Translations under genes and position numbers: made by a program
From: Phreatobacter sp.
GTDB lineage: Bacteria; Pseudomonadota; Alphaproteobacteria; Rhizobiales; Phreatobacteraceae
NCBI GenBank assembly: GCA_019749835.1
Contig: JAIEPJ010000036.1
Span: 27,923-91,922 of the forward strand
Direction: 5' to 3'
Length of the DNA: 64,000 nt
Notes under the pieces: model-generated
Databases searched by the model: none
Told to the model about the DNA's origin: nothing
Seen by the model: only the letters and a program-made list of their open reading frames with translations
In this document: positions 51,123 through 60,693 of the stretch, in pieces
Layout: each line of letters starts with the position of its first letter
Position numbering within the stretch: position 1 is the first letter of the stretch

Positions 51123-51848
51123 ATGTCGACCGCCGTTCCCAAGCCCCCGGCCGACGACGCGCCGCACCTGCTGATCGTCGACGACGACCGCGTCATCCGC
51201 CAGACGCTCGCCCGCTACCTGACGAATAACGGCTATCGCATCACCACGGCGAACAACGCCGCGGCGGCGCGCAAGAAGCTCGACGGGCTGACCTTCGACC
51301 TGCTGATCCTCGACGTGATGATGCCCGGCGAGACTGGTTTCGAACTTGCCAAGGCCATCCGGGGCGGCACGGCCGGTCCGTCCCGCGACGTGTCCATTCT
51401 CATGCTGACCGCCCGTGCGGATCTGTCGGACCGGCTGACCGGCCTCGAGATCGGCGCCGACGACTATCTGCCCAAGCCCTTCGAGCCGCGCGAACTGCTG
51501 CTGCGCATCGGCGGCATTCTCCGCCGGGCCATGAGCGCGCCGCAGCCGATCGTCGAGGCGGTGAAGTTCGGTGATTTCCACTTCCACATAAGTCGGCTGG
51601 AACTGAGGAAGGGTGACGAGGTGGTTCGCCTCACCGATCGCGAGAAGGACATGCTCAAGGTGCTCGCGGTCAAACCCGGAGAAACGGTGCCGCGCTACGA
51701 CCTCGCGGCGCCCGGCGGAGACATCAACGAGCGCACGGTCGACGTCCAGGTCAACCGCCTGCGCCGCAAGATCGAGGTCGATCCGGCCAATCCGCTACAC
51801 CTGCAGACCGTCCGGGGCATCGGCTACCGACTGATCGCCACGCCCTGA
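51123..51848 (+). CDS. petR: OmpR-family response regulator (PetR-like)
   Basis: HLLIVDDDRVIRQTLARYLTNNGYRI, LLILDVMMPGETGFELAKAIR, winged-helix output. Confidence 0.85.
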   Translation: MSTAVPKPPADDAPHLLIVDDDRVIRQTLARYLTNNGYRITTANNAAAARKKLDGLTFDLLILDVMMPGETGFELAKAIRGGTAGPSRDVSILMLTARADLSDRLTGLEIGADDYLPKPFEPRELLLRIGGILRRAMSAPQPIVEAVKFGDFHFHISRLELRKGDEVVRLTDREKDMLKVLAVKPGETVPRYDLAAPGGDINERTVDVQVNRLRRKIEVDPANPLHLQTVRGIGYRLIATP

Positions 51849-51940
51849 TTGCGCTGCTGAAACAATGGCCCGCTGTTGCGCGGGCGGGTTGAAACACGGG
51901 CATGGTCCTTTATCCTCACCTTACGGAAGGGGAAATCGGA

Positions 51941-53197
51941 ATGAGCACGGATTCGGACGGGTGGAGCACGGGACCGACGGAGGGCGGCGACGTCACCACA
52001 GAGCATATCGGGTTTCTTGAGAGGCTGTGGCAGTCGATCACCGGCATTCTGATCGGCCTCGGGCTGATCGCGGCGACGATCTGGGGCATCTTCTGGAACG
52101 AGGGCCGGGCGATCGGGACCACCCGGGCGCTGAACGAGGGCGCCGGCGTCACCCTCACCGTGGCGCCGACCCGCGTCGACCCGGCCAACGAGGGCAAGCT
52201 GGTCCATGTCGCGGGTGAACTGCGCGCCGGTGGCCGGCTCACCGATGGCGACTTCCAGATCACCACGGAGGCGGTGCGCCTCGTCCGCAAGGTCGAGATG
52301 TACCAGTGGAAGGAGGAGCAGCGGACCGAGACGCGGAGCAATGCCGGCGGCTCGCAGACGCGTACCACCACCTATGACTACACCCGGGTCTGGTCGGACC
52401 GGCCGATAGACTCCAGCCGCTTCCGCCGCCAGGACGGCCATGCGAACCCGGCCATGCCGGTGACCGGCCGCAGCCAGACCGCCGGAAACGCAACCCTCGG
52501 TGCTTTCCGGGCCGACAGCCGAGTCATCGGCCTGTTCGGCTCGTCCACCGAGCGCCGCCTCGAGATCACCGACGGCCAGCTGCGGGCCTTCCAGGCGCGT
52601 TTCGGCAGCCAGGCGCGACTGAGTGATGGTGGCGTCTATGTCGGCTACGACGCCGGCAACCCGGTAGTGGGCGATGTCCGGATCACCTACACCATCCTGC
52701 CCGAAGGTCCGGTCACGGTCGTCGCCCGCCAGGTCGGCCAGGGTTTCGGTCCCTACCAGGCTTCGAACGGCCGCGAGGTCTTCCTCGGCGAGACCGGCAC
52801 GAAGACGGCCCAGGAACTCTATGCCCACGCCCATGAATCCAACAGCATGCTGACCTGGATCCTGCGGGTCGTGGTGCTGATCGCCATGTGGATGGGCTTC
52901 AACATGATCCTGCGGCCCTTCGTCGTGCTCGCCGACGTCATTCCGCTCTTCGGATCGGCCATGGCTGCCGGGGCCGGGATCGTCGCCCTGGCCCTGACGC
53001 TGGTGGTCGCACTGCCGACCTTCGCCATCGCCTGGTTCTGGCACCGTCCCATCATGTCGATCATCCTGATCGTCGTCGGGATCGCCGGCGCCTATGGCCT
53101 GAAGCTCCTCGGCGAGCGTCGCCGTGCGGCGGCGCCCCCGGCAGGTGGGCAGGCCATCGGCGGCCAGCCTGGCGCACCGCAACAGCAGGGCGGCTGA
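51941..53197 (+). CDS. TMEM43-family membrane protein
   Basis: GFLERLWQSITGILIGLGLIAATIWGIFWNEGRAI..., repeated TM segments near C-terminus. Confidence 0.82.
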   Translation: MSTDSDGWSTGPTEGGDVTTEHIGFLERLWQSITGILIGLGLIAATIWGIFWNEGRAIGTTRALNEGAGVTLTVAPTRVDPANEGKLVHVAGELRAGGRLTDGDFQITTEAVRLVRKVEMYQWKEEQRTETRSNAGGSQTRTTTYDYTRVWSDRPIDSSRFRRQDGHANPAMPVTGRSQTAGNATLGAFRADSRVIGLFGSSTERRLEITDGQLRAFQARFGSQARLSDGGVYVGYDAGNPVVGDVRITYTILPEGPVTVVARQVGQGFGPYQASNGREVFLGETGTKTAQELYAHAHESNSMLTWILRVVVLIAMWMGFNMILRPFVVLADVIPLFGSAMAAGAGIVALALTLVVALPTFAIAWFWHRPIMSIILIVVGIAGAYGLKLLGERRRAAAPPAGGQAIGGQPGAPQQQGG

Positions 53198-53217
53198 CCA
53201 GCGGTGCCTGAAATGCG

Positions 53218-53251
53218 AACGCCCGGTCCTTGCGGCCGGGCGTTTCTCTTT
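53218..53251 (+). terminator. Intrinsic terminator after TMEM43-family gene
   Basis: AACGCCCGG tccttgcgg CCGGGCGTT TCTCTTT. Confidence 0.75.
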
Positions 53252-53270
53252 CGGGAGCCAGTGGGATCCG

Positions 53271-54245
53271 TCAGGGGATCAGGATGATCGATCCGGTGGT
53301 CTTGCGGCCGGCGAGATCCTTGTGCGCCTTGGCGGCATCCTTGAGCGCATATTCCTTCGGCTTCTGGATCGTCACCGTGCCATTGGCCACCGCCTCGAAG
53401 ACGTCCTTGGCATTGGCCAGGAGTTCCTTGCGGGTGGCGATGTAATGGTAGAGGCCGGGCCGCGTCAGGCTCGCCGACTTCGCCGACAGTGCTGCCGGCG
53501 AGATGGGGTCGGGCACGCCGGAGGCGGTGCCGAACAGGACGAGGTGGCCGCGCACCGCGAGGCATTCGAGGGACTTCAGGAACGTGTCCTTGCCGACACC
53601 GTCATAGACGACCTGGACTCCCTTGCCGCCGGTGATCTCCATCACGCGGGCGACGAAATCCTCCTCCGTGTAGATGATCGGGAACTTGCAGCCGTTCTTC
53701 TTGGCGAGGGCGGCTTTTTCGGCGCTCGACGTCGTGCCGATGACGGTCGCGCCCAGGGCTTTCGCCCACTGGCAGAGCCAGAGCCCCATGCCGCCGGCCG
53801 CGGCATGGATGAGCACGGTGTCGCCCTTCTTGACCGGATGCGTCTCCTTCAGGAGATAGCGCGCCGTCATGCCCTGCAGCATGATCGCCGCGGCCGTCTT
53901 GTCGTCGAGTGTTTTCGGCAGCTTGACGAGTTGCGCTGCCGGAATCATCCGCTTCTCGGCATAGGCGCCGGGCGGGCCGCCGGCATAGGCGACACGGTCA
54001 CCGAAGGCGACTTCGGTGACCCCCGGTCCGATGGCCTCGACGACGCCGGCCGCTTCCATGCCGATCCCGTGAGGCAGGGAGGGCAACTTGTAGAGGCCGC
54101 TGCGAAAATAGACGTCGATGAAGTTCACGCCGATGGCGGTCTGCCGGATATAGGCCTCGCCGGGACCGGGCGGCTTCACCGGGACGTCCTCATAGACCAA
54201 CGCATCCGGTCCGCCGGTCTTGTGGATGCGGATCGCCTTCACCAT
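53271..54245 (-). CDS. NADPH:quinone oxidoreductase (zinc-independent MDR family)
   Basis: MVKAIRIHKTGGPDALVYEDVPVKPPGPGEAYIRQTAIGVNFIDVYFRSGLY; AAAGGMGLWLCQWAKALGA. Confidence 0.93.
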   Translation of the reverse strand: MVKAIRIHKTGGPDALVYEDVPVKPPGPGEAYIRQTAIGVNFIDVYFRSGLYKLPSLPHGIGMEAAGVVEAIGPGVTEVAFGDRVAYAGGPPGAYAEKRMIPAAQLVKLPKTLDDKTAAAIMLQGMTARYLLKETHPVKKGDTVLIHAAAGGMGLWLCQWAKALGATVIGTTSSAEKAALAKKNGCKFPIIYTEEDFVARVMEITGGKGVQVVYDGVGKDTFLKSLECLAVRGHLVLFGTASGVPDPISPAALSAKSASLTRPGLYHYIATRKELLANAKDVFEAVANGTVTIQKPKEYALKDAAKAHKDLAGRKTTGSIILIP

Positions 54246-54468
54246 GTCGCCATTCCCTCTGTCGTGCCGGTCCTGCACCGATGCGGCACGGGCCCTGTCG
54301 TTCCGACACGCGACTGCCGCGTTTCAAAACGTTGTAATGCGTTCCAACCTCTTCCGTCACCTGTCATTCTTGCCGGCGAAGGGTTCTGCGCGCCGATCGG
54401 CGCGGCGACATGCTGTCGCCCCGTCTCCTGTCGGAACGGCTCTTGCGAGGGATCGGCGAGGAGCCATC

Positions 54469-55566
54469 ATGCTGTCCCGTCGCGAAACGATCCTGTCCTC
54501 CCTGAAGGCCGCCACCGCGCTGGGCCTCGCCGCTTCGTCCCCATTGGGGACTCTGCTCGCTGGCAACGCTGCCGCGCAGCCGGCCTCGCCGTTGGCAGGT
54601 CTGCCTTATGGCGCGGCGGTGCGCGACGGGCCGCTCGATCAGGAGGCCGACTACCGCGCCGCCCTGGTGCGCCACTGCAGCCAGATTGTCGGGGAGGGTG
54701 GCCTGAAATGGTATGACCTCCGGCCGACGCGCGAGCAGTTCGTCTATACGGCGCCGGACAAGCATATTGCCTTCGCGACCGCCAACGGCATGTCGCTGCG
54801 CGGCCACACGCTCGTCTGGTACGGGGCCATGCCCGACTGGACCAAGTCCATCGCCTCGGCCTCCGAGGCCGAGAGGCTGATGGTCGGCCATATCGAGGCG
54901 GTGATGGGGCGCTATCGCGGGCGCATCAAGAGCTGGGACGTCATCAACGAGGCGATCCCCGACGATCCCGCGAACCGTTCCGACATCCGCCCGTCGATCT
55001 GGCAGCAGCGACTCGGCGAGAGCCATATCGCGCTGGCCCTGCGCACCGCGGCGCGCGTTGACCCGGCCGCCCAGCTCGTCATCAACGAATATGACATCGA
55101 GTTCGTCGGCGCGCGTTTCCGCCGCAAGCGCGAGGCCTTCCTGCGGCTCCTGCGCGACCTGAAGCTGCGCAACGTGCCGCTTCATGCCGTCGGCCTCCAG
55201 GGGCATCTGCGCGGCGAGATCCCCATCGACAAGGAGGGTCTTTCGGCCTTCATCGCCGAGTGCCGCGCCATGGGGCTCGCTGTCCTGGTCACCGAACTCG
55301 ACGTCGTCGATGACAAGTTGCCCGGTCCTCCCGAGGTCCGCGACATCCTCGCCGCGTCGCGCGTCTACGATCTTCTCGATGCGATCCGCGCCGCCGCGCC
55401 GCTCGAATCGATCCTCACCTGGGGCATTACCGACAAGCACACCTGGGTGCCGATCCATTTCAAGCGCGCCGACGGCTTGCCCAACCGGCCGCTGCCGCTC
55501 GACGCCGCCTATCAGCCGAAGCCGATGATGCAGGTCATCGCCCATTTCTTGCGGGACCGCCGCTGA
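54469..55566 (+). CDS. Endo-1,4-beta-xylanase-like GH10 glycoside hydrolase
   Basis: Tat-like signal (MLSRRETILSSLKAATALGLAA); acid/base KSWDVINEAIPDD and nucleophile VLVTELDVVDD. Confidence 0.93.
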   Translation: MLSRRETILSSLKAATALGLAASSPLGTLLAGNAAAQPASPLAGLPYGAAVRDGPLDQEADYRAALVRHCSQIVGEGGLKWYDLRPTREQFVYTAPDKHIAFATANGMSLRGHTLVWYGAMPDWTKSIASASEAERLMVGHIEAVMGRYRGRIKSWDVINEAIPDDPANRSDIRPSIWQQRLGESHIALALRTAARVDPAAQLVINEYDIEFVGARFRRKREAFLRLLRDLKLRNVPLHAVGLQGHLRGEIPIDKEGLSAFIAECRAMGLAVLVTELDVVDDKLPGPPEVRDILAASRVYDLLDAIRAAAPLESILTWGITDKHTWVPIHFKRADGLPNRPLPLDAAYQPKPMMQVIAHFLRDRR

Positions 55567-56993
55567 TGCTGATCCGGCAGACGTCCACCTACATGGTGGC
55601 CCACGGCACCTCGTCGGCCCTCGGCTTCCTGTCGGTGATCCTCTTCACGCGCCTGCTGACCCCGGCCGAATACGGCATCTATGTCGTGGCGCTGTCGGTC
55701 GCCGGCATCATCTCGGCGCTGCTCTTCACCTGGGTTCGGTTGTCGGTCCTGCGTTTCGAATCGGAGGGCGAGGCGACGGACATCCGCCTGACGGCGCTGA
55801 TGGCCTATGGCGCCTCGGTCGCGACCCTGCCCGTGGCCCTCGGCGTCACCGTCTGGGCCCTGGCCGTCCCGCTCGACAAGGCGCTGGCGGCGATCGTGCT
55901 GGCGGCCGCGCTGGGCCTGTTCGAACTCGGCCAGGAAATCCTCCGCGCACGGCTCGACTCGACCTCCTATATGCGCGCGACCGTGGTCCGCGCCTTCGCC
56001 GCGATCGGCATCTCTGTCGCACTGGTGCAGGCCGGTTGGGGCGGATTCGGTCTCGTCGCCGGCGTCGCCTGTGCCTATGTGATCGGCGCCCTGGCCTTTT
56101 CCCCCGCCATCTGGAAGGGCCCGCGCAAGCCCGTCGATCCCGTCACCTTCCGCGCCATGCTCGGTTTCGGCGTGCCGATGGCCTTGTCCGGCGGCGTTTT
56201 CGCGCTCCACTCGGCCCTCGACCGGCTTCTCGTCGCCTATCTCCTCGGCGATGCTGCAGCGGGCGTCTACGGGGCCTCTGCCGATCTCGTCCGCCAGATC
56301 ATCCTGTTTCCGGCCCTGTCGGTCGGTTCGGCGGTGGTTCCGCTCGCCATCCGGGCGCTGGCCGAGGAAGGTCCGGCGGCTGCCGACGCCCATCTCACCC
56401 GCAGCGGCGAATTGCTTCTCGCCGTCGTCATGCCGGCGGTGATCGGGCTGGCGATCGTTGCGCCGCATTTCGCCGCGCTCGTTCTCGGCCCGGAATTCCG
56501 AGATACCGCCGCCGTCCTGGTCCCGATCCTGGTCTTCGCCTGGCTGTTCCAGGCGGTGTCGCAGCAATTCGTCCAGATCAGCTTCCACCTTGCCAAGAAG
56601 CCGACGCTCATGGTGGCGCACGGCACGGCCATCCTCGTGGTCAACGTCATCGCCATGACCCTTCTCGTCCCCTCCTTCGGCCTGAAGGGGGCCGCATGGT
56701 CGCTAGTGATCGCCGAAGCCGCCGGGGTGATTGCTGGCTACCTGCTGTCGCGCCGCGCCCATCCGCTGCCCTTTGCCTGGCAGCCGATCCTCAAGGTCAT
56801 GGCGGCGGTGCTCGTCATGGCGGTCCCGACAACCCTCGTCGGGTGGACCGGAGCCCATGGCGATGTCGCGACTTTCGCGGCGGCCGTCGTGACGGGCGTC
56901 GTCGCCTATGCCGCCGCGGCCTTCGCCTTGGATCTCGCGGGCGTCCGCTCGCTGGTCATGCAGCGGATCCGCCCGGGCGGCGACCCTTCCTGA
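55566..56993 (+). CDS. Polysaccharide flippase (Wzx-like, MOP superfamily)
   Basis: Multi-TM, LGFLSVILFTRLLTPAEYGIYVVALSVAGIISALLFTWVRLSVLRF; start overlaps GH10 stop. Confidence 0.88.
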   Translation: MLIRQTSTYMVAHGTSSALGFLSVILFTRLLTPAEYGIYVVALSVAGIISALLFTWVRLSVLRFESEGEATDIRLTALMAYGASVATLPVALGVTVWALAVPLDKALAAIVLAAALGLFELGQEILRARLDSTSYMRATVVRAFAAIGISVALVQAGWGGFGLVAGVACAYVIGALAFSPAIWKGPRKPVDPVTFRAMLGFGVPMALSGGVFALHSALDRLLVAYLLGDAAAGVYGASADLVRQIILFPALSVGSAVVPLAIRALAEEGPAAADAHLTRSGELLLAVVMPAVIGLAIVAPHFAALVLGPEFRDTAAVLVPILVFAWLFQAVSQQFVQISFHLAKKPTLMVAHGTAILVVNVIAMTLLVPSFGLKGAAWSLVIAEAAGVIAGYLLSRRAHPLPFAWQPILKVMAAVLVMAVPTTLVGWTGAHGDVATFAAAVVTGVVAYAAAAFALDLAGVRSLVMQRIRPGGDPS

Positions 56994-57048
56994 CGGACGC
57001 TTGACGGAGGAATGTACAGGCGACGGTCGCAGCGCGACCGGGAGGGCC

Positions 57049-58293
57049 TTACGACGTCCAGTCGACCCTGGCGAAATGGGCCTTCAGGCGATCGTCGACC
57101 TCGTGAAGGGCCGGGTCGAACCGCTCGGCGCTGGTCCGCTCATATTTCCAGTTGTTCGTGATCTCGCGAAAATGCCGATAGCCGAAACGGCGCGTCACGG
57201 CGCGCGAGGGCAGGTAGCCGCCGATCGAATGCACCTTCCACTGCGCGCCGTCGGGAATGCGCGACGGCACGAGGCTCCATTTCGGCGGGCAACGGTCGCC
57301 GTCGACCGTCAGGATACCGAAACGCTTCACCGGCCGCTCGCGCAGCACCACGGCATAGTCGCGATGGCGCCGGTGCGCGGCCCGCCCGTCATCCATCGCC
57401 CCCTCGCGGCCGACGACCCAGCGGCCCTCGTAGCGCAGCAGGCCGAAGGGCGAGGCCTCGACGGCCTCGAACAGGCTGCGCCCGTCCTCGGTCAGGGTGA
57501 GTTCGTCGATGTCCGACACCTGGACACTGGCGGCGGCCTCGAGGAACTGGCGTCGCGCATGTTCCCACACGCCATGCTGGCCGAAGTCGGAATCCCAGTA
57601 GCTGCGGGCGTCGAACCCCTGCGGCCCGAATTTGAAGGGCCAGTCGACGACGCGCACCGCCGCGATGCCGGCAAGGTCGCCGACGGCCTCGGCGAGGTCG
57701 CCGGGCGTGTAGAGGGTGGATGCGTTGTCGTAGATCAGCACGGCGTCGGCGCCATGGACGTCCCGTGAGAAACGGACCCAGTCCTGGATCCATGCGAGGT
57801 CGTTGTCGCGGGACTGGGTGAACACGACACGCCGTCCGGCGAAGATGTCGGCCTCGCTGGCCTGCACCGTGAGGGTCACCGTCCCGAGCGCGCAGGTCAG
57901 GGTCAGCGCTCGCGTCCCGTCAGGGGCGGCGACATGCATCTGGCCGTGGCGGTCGAGCTCGCGCAGCGTGAAGGAGCATGTGGCGCCGGAGGGATGGGCC
58001 ACGATCGTCGCCGCCGCAAGGGCGGGCTTCAGGTTGAGGAAGGGCGGGCCGACCAGCACGATATGCCCGCGCGTCCCGATGAAGGCGTCGTAGAACAGCG
58101 TCTCGGCGTCGAACTTGGCCGTGAAATCGGCGTCGCGCGCCTCCGGCGGGCGCGTCGGCAGGCGCCTGGCATCGGTGAACTCCGGCAGCATGACCGGGCG
58201 GGTGCCCGTCACGGCGACGCGCGCAACGCCGTCCGCACGAGCGGCTTGAGCAGGCGACACGTCGGGGGAAACAGTCGAACCGGATGGTGTCAT
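57049..58293 (-). CDS. Glycosyltransferase (GT92/GT2-like)
   Basis: SRDNDLAWIQDWVRFSRDVHGADAVLIYDNAST..., VSDIDELTL (DxD-like). Confidence 0.72.
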   Translation of the reverse strand: MTPSGSTVSPDVSPAQAARADGVARVAVTGTRPVMLPEFTDARRLPTRPPEARDADFTAKFDAETLFYDAFIGTRGHIVLVGPPFLNLKPALAAATIVAHPSGATCSFTLRELDRHGQMHVAAPDGTRALTLTCALGTVTLTVQASEADIFAGRRVVFTQSRDNDLAWIQDWVRFSRDVHGADAVLIYDNASTLYTPGDLAEAVGDLAGIAAVRVVDWPFKFGPQGFDARSYWDSDFGQHGVWEHARRQFLEAAASVQVSDIDELTLTEDGRSLFEAVEASPFGLLRYEGRWVVGREGAMDDGRAAHRRHRDYAVVLRERPVKRFGILTVDGDRCPPKWSLVPSRIPDGAQWKVHSIGGYLPSRAVTRRFGYRHFREITNNWKYERTSAERFDPALHEVDDRLKAHFARVDWTS

Positions 58294-58298
58294 GGATG

Positions 58299-59078
58299 TC
58301 AGGCCGAGCGCCGGGCCATCAGGTAGATCGCCTTCGGATTGGTGACGGCATAGCGCCAGAAAAGGCGTCGCGGTTCCAGCCAGATCCTGTAGGCCCACTC
58401 GAGCGAGGCCCGCTGCATCCAGGTCGGCGCCCGGCGATTGGTGCCGGAGAGGAAATTGAACAGGCCGCCGGAGGTCTTGATCATCCCGACCCGGGTCAGC
58501 TGGTCGGCATGGGTCGCCACGAACCGCTGTTCATGCGGAACGCCCATGGCGAGCCAGAGGATGTCGGGGGCGAGGGCGTCGATCTCGGCGATCTTGGCCT
58601 GCAGTGCCGCGCCGGCGAGAAAGCCGTGGCAATGGCCGACGATCCTCAGCCGCGGATAGGCGCGACGGACATTGGCGACAGCCCTCGCATTCTCCTCGGG
58701 TGTCGCTCCGAAGAGATAGAAGCTGACGCCCGTCTCCTCGGCGCGGCGGGCGACATCGTGGAAGAGATCGGTGGTCGCCACCCGCTCCGGCAGGGGCTCG
58801 CGGCAGCGCAGGCGCGAGGCCACCACCAGCGGCTGGCCGTCGGCGACGATCTGGTCGGCCGCGCGCACCAGCGCCGCGAGGTCGGGCTCCGCCGCGACAC
58901 GGGCGAGCACCTCGCCATTCGCTGAGGTCAGGTAGAGCGGGCGCCGACCGCGGCGGCGTTCGCCGGCCGCCCGGATCATCCAGTCGGCGGTTGTCGCGCG
59001 GTCGAGGACGGCAATGGGGAGATCGCCGACCGTGACCGTCGGGATGGCGGCGAAGGCCGTGTCGAAGGACTCGCTCAT
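58299..59078 (-). CDS. WecB/TagA/CpsF family glycosyltransferase
   Basis: LYLTSANGEVLARVAAEPDLAALVRAADQIVADGQPLVVASRL, SFYLFGATPEENARA, ILWLAMGVPHEQRFVATH. Confidence 0.92.
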   Translation of the reverse strand: MSESFDTAFAAIPTVTVGDLPIAVLDRATTADWMIRAAGERRRGRRPLYLTSANGEVLARVAAEPDLAALVRAADQIVADGQPLVVASRLRCREPLPERVATTDLFHDVARRAEETGVSFYLFGATPEENARAVANVRRAYPRLRIVGHCHGFLAGAALQAKIAEIDALAPDILWLAMGVPHEQRFVATHADQLTRVGMIKTSGGLFNFLSGTNRRAPTWMQRASLEWAYRIWLEPRRLFWRYAVTNPKAIYLMARRSA

Positions 59079-59079
59079 C

Positions 59080-60570
59080 TCAATGCACCAGGCGGGCGAG
59101 GGGGCGGCTTGCGGTGATCTGACGGGCAACCGTGACCGACACCGGCTGGCCCGTTCCCCCCTTGAGGAGGGCCAGCAGGAGCGCCAGGCCGACGCCCAGG
59201 CCGCCGCCCATCGCGAAACCTGCGAAGGCCATGGCCACGCCGCGCGGCGGGAAAACCCGGTCACGGGGCGGCTGCGCCACGGTGATGATCCGCGCATTGC
59301 TCGTATCGAGCCGTTCCAGCTCGCTCGTCTCGCGCGACCGCGCCAGGAAGGCATTGAGCAGATTGCGGTTGACGTCCACCTCGCGCTGCAGTTCGCGCAG
59401 CTGGACGAAGGCCTGCCCGGCCTCCGAGGCGAGCGAGGTCAGCTGCTCGACGGTGCGGCGCTGGGTGATCTCGGCAGCGCGGGACCGGTCGAGATCGGCG
59501 CGGGCTGCCTGCGCGATGCGGCCGAGTTCGTCGGCGATGGCGCGGTCGAGGTCGCTCACCTGGGCCTGGGCGTTCCGGACGGTTGGATGGCGCGGGCCGA
59601 ACTCCGTCTGGGCGTCGGCGAGCCGGCGGCGTGCCTCCGCCTGCTGGCCGCGCAGGGCGGCGATGGTCGGCGACATGACCGCCTCCGGCAGCGCTCCGGC
59701 CTGGCTGGCCGTGCGCAGCGAGGTCTGGATCTGCTCGCTGCGCGCCTGGGCCTCGGCGACCCTTGCCTGCGCCTGGGCGAGCTGGCTGTTGGCATCCGTC
59801 AGCTGCTGTTCGCTGACGAGCTGCGTGCGCGTGCCGACGAGGCCGTTGCGGCGGCGGAAATCCTCTGCCCGCTCCTCGGCGATGCGAACGCGGTTCCGCA
59901 ATTCGTCGAGACGGTTGGTCAGGGACAGGGTGGCACGGCGCGCCGCATCGGCGCGGGCGGCAGTCTGGCTGTCGATATAGGCATGGGACACCGCATTGGC
60001 GAGGCGGGCGGCCTTCTCGCCATCGGCTGCGCGCACGGTCACCTCGATGACGAAGGTCCGTTCGGGACGCCGCACGATGACACGGTCGTAAAGGGCGTTG
60101 AGCGCATGCCGCTCGCGGTTCTGCAGGCTTTCCTCGCTCGCCTGGCGCAGGCCGAAGGAGCGCAACAGGCCGACAGCCCAGGAAGCGCCGCCCTGGCCGT
60201 TGAATTCAGGGTCGTCGGTCAGACGCTCGCTGTCGATGACGCGCGAAAGCACGCTTTGCGAGGTGACGATTCGCGCCTGACTCTCGACGAAGTTGATCGC
60301 CGCATTGGAATCCTGCTGACGCGGCGTCAGTTCGTTGTCGAAGACCTGGATCCCGCGGGGATCGACGAAGATCTGGGCTGTCGCCATGAAGCGCGGCGTC
60401 ATCATGCGCGAGGCGGCATAGCCGACCCCGGCGCAGAGCAGCGCGAGGAACAGGATCGACAGCCAGTGGGGAAGAATGGCGGCGACGAGACCGGCGGTGG
60501 ACCGCGGCGGTCCTGCGGCAGGTGCCGGCATCGGCGGATCGCGGCGTTCGGGACGACCATCGTCATACAT
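59080..60570 (-). CDS. Wzz/GumC-family chain length determinant / polysaccharide co-polymerase
   Basis: Two TM flanking long coiled coil, FGPRHPTVRNAQAQVSDL; no Walker-type kinase domain. Confidence 0.9.
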   Translation of the reverse strand: MYDDGRPERRDPPMPAPAAGPPRSTAGLVAAILPHWLSILFLALLCAGVGYAASRMMTPRFMATAQIFVDPRGIQVFDNELTPRQQDSNAAINFVESQARIVTSQSVLSRVIDSERLTDDPEFNGQGGASWAVGLLRSFGLRQASEESLQNRERHALNALYDRVIVRRPERTFVIEVTVRAADGEKAARLANAVSHAYIDSQTAARADAARRATLSLTNRLDELRNRVRIAEERAEDFRRRNGLVGTRTQLVSEQQLTDANSQLAQAQARVAEAQARSEQIQTSLRTASQAGALPEAVMSPTIAALRGQQAEARRRLADAQTEFGPRHPTVRNAQAQVSDLDRAIADELGRIAQAARADLDRSRAAEITQRRTVEQLTSLASEAGQAFVQLRELQREVDVNRNLLNAFLARSRETSELERLDTSNARIITVAQPPRDRVFPPRGVAMAFAGFAMGGGLGVGLALLLALLKGGTGQPVSVTVARQITASRPLARLVH

Positions 60571-60693
60571 GGTCGGGTCCTTTCTGGGGCCTGTCCGGTA
60601 TCGCCTCGGCGGGCGAGGCGTCCCGGAGTGGAACACGGGACTTCGTTCGTGCTGCTGCTCCGCAAGGACGGGACCACCTGCGGCTGTATCGAT

